Below, piece by piece: positions 3,297 through 5,054 of a DNA stretch of 5,054 nt (the first letter of the stretch is position 1; each line of letters starts with the position of its first letter). Source of the stretch: an uncultured Lysobacteraceae bacterium (GTDB lineage: Bacteria; Pseudomonadota; Gammaproteobacteria; Xanthomonadales; Xanthomonadaceae); assembly GCA_946886995.1 (NCBI GenBank), contig CAMPJU010000124.1, forward strand, positions 1 to 5,054, written 5' to 3'. The translations under genes were made by a program, and so were the position numbers. Under the pieces are notes generated by a model. It saw nothing but the letters and a program-made list of their open reading frames with translations. It had not been told where the DNA came from and ran no database searches.

Positions 3297-5054
3297 ATGG
3301 CCCAGTCCCAGTTCGCCCTGCTCCGCCAGCGCCGGTTCCTGCCCTACTTCCTGGTGCAGGCGCTCGGCGCCTTCAACGACAACGTGTTCCGGCAGGCCAT
3401 CATCGGCCTGCTGGGCTACATGGCGATCGCGCAGGCCGACCGCGGGATGTACACGCAACTGGCGCCGGCGGTGTTCATCCTGCCGTACTTCCTGTTCTCC
3501 GCGACCGCGGGACAGATCGCGGAGAAGCTGGAGAAGGCGCGGCTGATCCGCATCACCACCGCGATGGAGATCGCGATCATGGCGATCGCGGCGGTGGGCT
3601 TCCTGCTGCAGGACATGCGGGTGCTGCTGGGGGCGCTGTTCGCGACGGGCGTGCAGTCGACGCTGTTCGGGCCGGTGAAGTATTCGATCCTTCCGGCGGT
3701 GCTGAAGCCTGAGGAGTTGACCGGCGGCAACGGCCTGGTCGAGATGGGGACGTCGATCTCGATCCTGCTGGGGATGCTCTATGGCGGGTTGATCTTCGCG
3801 GTGGCGGGGACCGTCGGGCCGGTGGCCGCCGGCGTGTCGGTGGTTGCGCTGGCGATCCTCGGGAATCTCCTGAGTCGGAAGATCCCACCCGTGCCCGCGG
3901 CCTGCCCCGACCTGCGCGTGCAGTGGAACCCGATTCCCGAGTCGCTGAAGGTATGGCGCCTCACCCGCAGGCAGCCGGCGGTGCGCAACGCGGTGCTGGG
4001 CGTGTCGTGGTTCTGGTTCACCGGCACGATCCTCACCGGCAACCTGCCGCTGTACGCGGAGACGTACCTGGGCGGCACGCCGACGCTGTACGTGTTCGCG
4101 TTGGCAGTGTTTTCCATCGGCGTTGGCGTGGGTTCGCTGCTGTGCGAGAAGCTGTCCGCGCGCACGGTGGAGATCGGCCTGGTGCCGCTGGGCGCGATCG
4201 GCATGACGGCCTGCATCCTCGACCTGGCGCTGTCGCGGCAGGCGCCGGCGATCGCGTCGCAGCTGTCCGTCGGCGGCTTCCTCGACACGCCGGGCGCGTG
4301 GCGCACCGTCGCCGACCTCGCCGGCATCGGGCTGTTCTCGGGCTTCTACGTGGTGCCGCTGTTCGCGCTGATCCAGTCGCGCACGCCGCGGCAGGAACTC
4401 TCGCGCGCGATCGCCGGCATGAACATCCAGAACGCGGTGTTCATCGTGGCCGCCGCGGTCGGCGGCATCGCGCTGCAGGACGCGCTGGGCTGGACGCTGC
4501 CGCAGCTGTTCCTGGCGCTGGCCATCGCGAGCGTCGCGGTGTCGCTGTGGATCTTCCTGCTGGTGCCCGAGTTCCTGATGCGCTTCCTCAGCTGGTTGCT
4601 GGTGAAGTCGCTGTACCGCCTGCGCGTGCGCGGCGTCGAGGAACACGTGCCGGACGAGGGCCCCGCCCTGCTGGTGTGCAACCACGTCAGCTACATGGAT
4701 GCGCTGATCCTGGCCGGCGTGGTGCCGCGGCCGGTGCGCTTCGTCATGTACTGGCGGATCTTCAACGTGCCGGTGATGCGGTGGATCTTCCGCACTGCCA
4801 AGGCGATCCCGATCGCCGGCGCGCGGGAGGACCCGGAACTGATGCAGCGCGCGTTCGACGCGGTGGATGCGGCGCTGGCCGAAGGCGAACTGGTGGGCAT
4901 CTTCCCCGAAGGCCGGCTGACGTCCGACGGCGAGATCGCGGCGTTCAAATCGGGCGTCGAACGCATCCTGGCGCGCGCCAACGCCGCCGGCCGCCCGGTG
5001 CCCGTGGTGCCGATGGCGCTGCGCGGCATGTGGGCCAGCATGTGGTCCCGCCGC
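3297..5054 (+). CDS. LplT-like MFS transporter fused to PlsC-type acyltransferase (partial)
   Basis: This open frame runs off the right edge, giving 586 residues without a stop. Residues 1 to about 424 form an MFS transporter of the LplT lysophospholipid-flippase type. Landmarks are GAFNDN (24-29), FGPVKYSILP (124-133), GNGLVEMGTSISILLG, SWFWFTGTIL, and GFYVVPLFALIQ (349-360), with about 12 hydrophobic segments. Residues from about 430 form a PlsC/LPLAT acyltransferase domain with NHVSYMDA, giving the catalytic His463-x4-Asp468, FPEGR (536-540), and PVVPMAL (569-575). The likely role is to flip lysophospholipids into the inner leaflet and re-acylate them. E. coli does this with separate neighbouring genes, lplT and aas. 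Aas also has an acyl-ACP synthetase domain; whether this protein has one lies beyond the window. The ATG at 3297 is 12 bp after rnk with only a weak Shine-Dalgarno, suggesting coupling. Confidence 0.9.
   Translation, partial: MAQSQFALLRQRRFLPYFLVQALGAFNDNVFRQAIIGLLGYMAIAQADRGMYTQLAPAVFILPYFLFSATAGQIAEKLEKARLIRITTAMEIAIMAIAAVGFLLQDMRVLLGALFATGVQSTLFGPVKYSILPAVLKPEELTGGNGLVEMGTSISILLGMLYGGLIFAVAGTVGPVAAGVSVVALAILGNLLSRKIPPVPAACPDLRVQWNPIPESLKVWRLTRRQPAVRNAVLGVSWFWFTGTILTGNLPLYAETYLGGTPTLYVFALAVFSIGVGVGSLLCEKLSARTVEIGLVPLGAIGMTACILDLALSRQAPAIASQLSVGGFLDTPGAWRTVADLAGIGLFSGFYVVPLFALIQSRTPRQELSRAIAGMNIQNAVFIVAAAVGGIALQDALGWTLPQLFLALAIASVAVSLWIFLLVPEFLMRFLSWLLVKSLYRLRVRGVEEHVPDEGPALLVCNHVSYMDALILAGVVPRPVRFVMYWRIFNVPVMRWIFRTAKAIPIAGAREDPELMQRAFDAVDAALAEGELVGIFPEGRLTSDGEIAAFKSGVERILARANAAGRPVPVVPMALRGMWASMWSRR

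Noticed and set aside
2520..4685. A 721-codon open frame on the minus strand opposite rnk and the transporter-acyltransferase gene
   Set aside because: Its translation is dominated by Arg, His, Gln, Asp and Gly in low-complexity runs, the usual antisense shadow of GC-rich coding DNA. The plus-strand genes have clear family motifs.

Overview
The window reads as chromosomal DNA from a very GC-rich gammaproteobacterium. The closest fit is the Xanthomonadaceae (Lysobacter/Luteimonas/Xanthomonas type). This rests on base composition, strong third-position G/C bias, an E. coli-like Rnk, and an LplT-type transporter fused to a PlsC-type acyltransferase. The family-level placement is an inference from remembered protein resemblance, not a search.

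Left part (1-1974, minus strand). Three co-directional genes run right to left: a class III extradiol (4,5-DOPA dioxygenase, YgiD-type) enzyme at 1111-1974, a 90-residue helical, phasin-like small protein at 753-1025, and a secreted YceI-family protein at 66-644. Gaps of 85 and 108 bp separate them, each with small hairpins. Beyond the YceI stop codon, bases 1-70 hold a cluster of palindromes.

Centre (1975-2886). A divergent promoter region carries an A/T-rich 16-bp palindrome (2061-2076). It leads into a two-gene toxin-antitoxin operon on the plus strand: an AbrB/MazE-fold antitoxin (2096-2317) and, 2 bp later with a GTG start, a Doc-type Fic-fold toxin (2320-2766) with an intact HPFVDGNKR motif. 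After doc comes a 131-bp gap ending in a strong intrinsic-terminator structure (2854-2886).

Right part (2898-5054, plus strand). rnk (regulator of nucleoside diphosphate kinase, GreA/B C-terminal fold) starts at a GTG 12 nt after the terminator's T-tract. It is followed after 12 bp by a long open gene that leaves the window: an LplT-like MFS lysophospholipid transporter fused to a PlsC-type acyltransferase. The two probably form one operon.

The observation most worth following is the segment before rnk. The terminator ends directly at the rnk Shine-Dalgarno, leaving no room for a promoter between them. An upstream arm (2838-2843) can pair with the terminator's 5' arm to make a mutually exclusive hairpin. 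That is the layout of a transcription attenuator, or of a toxin-operon terminator that doubles as a gate for rnk and the phospholipid gene. I found no CRISPR array, insertion sequence, tRNA or rRNA, and no convincing wholly new multi-gene system.
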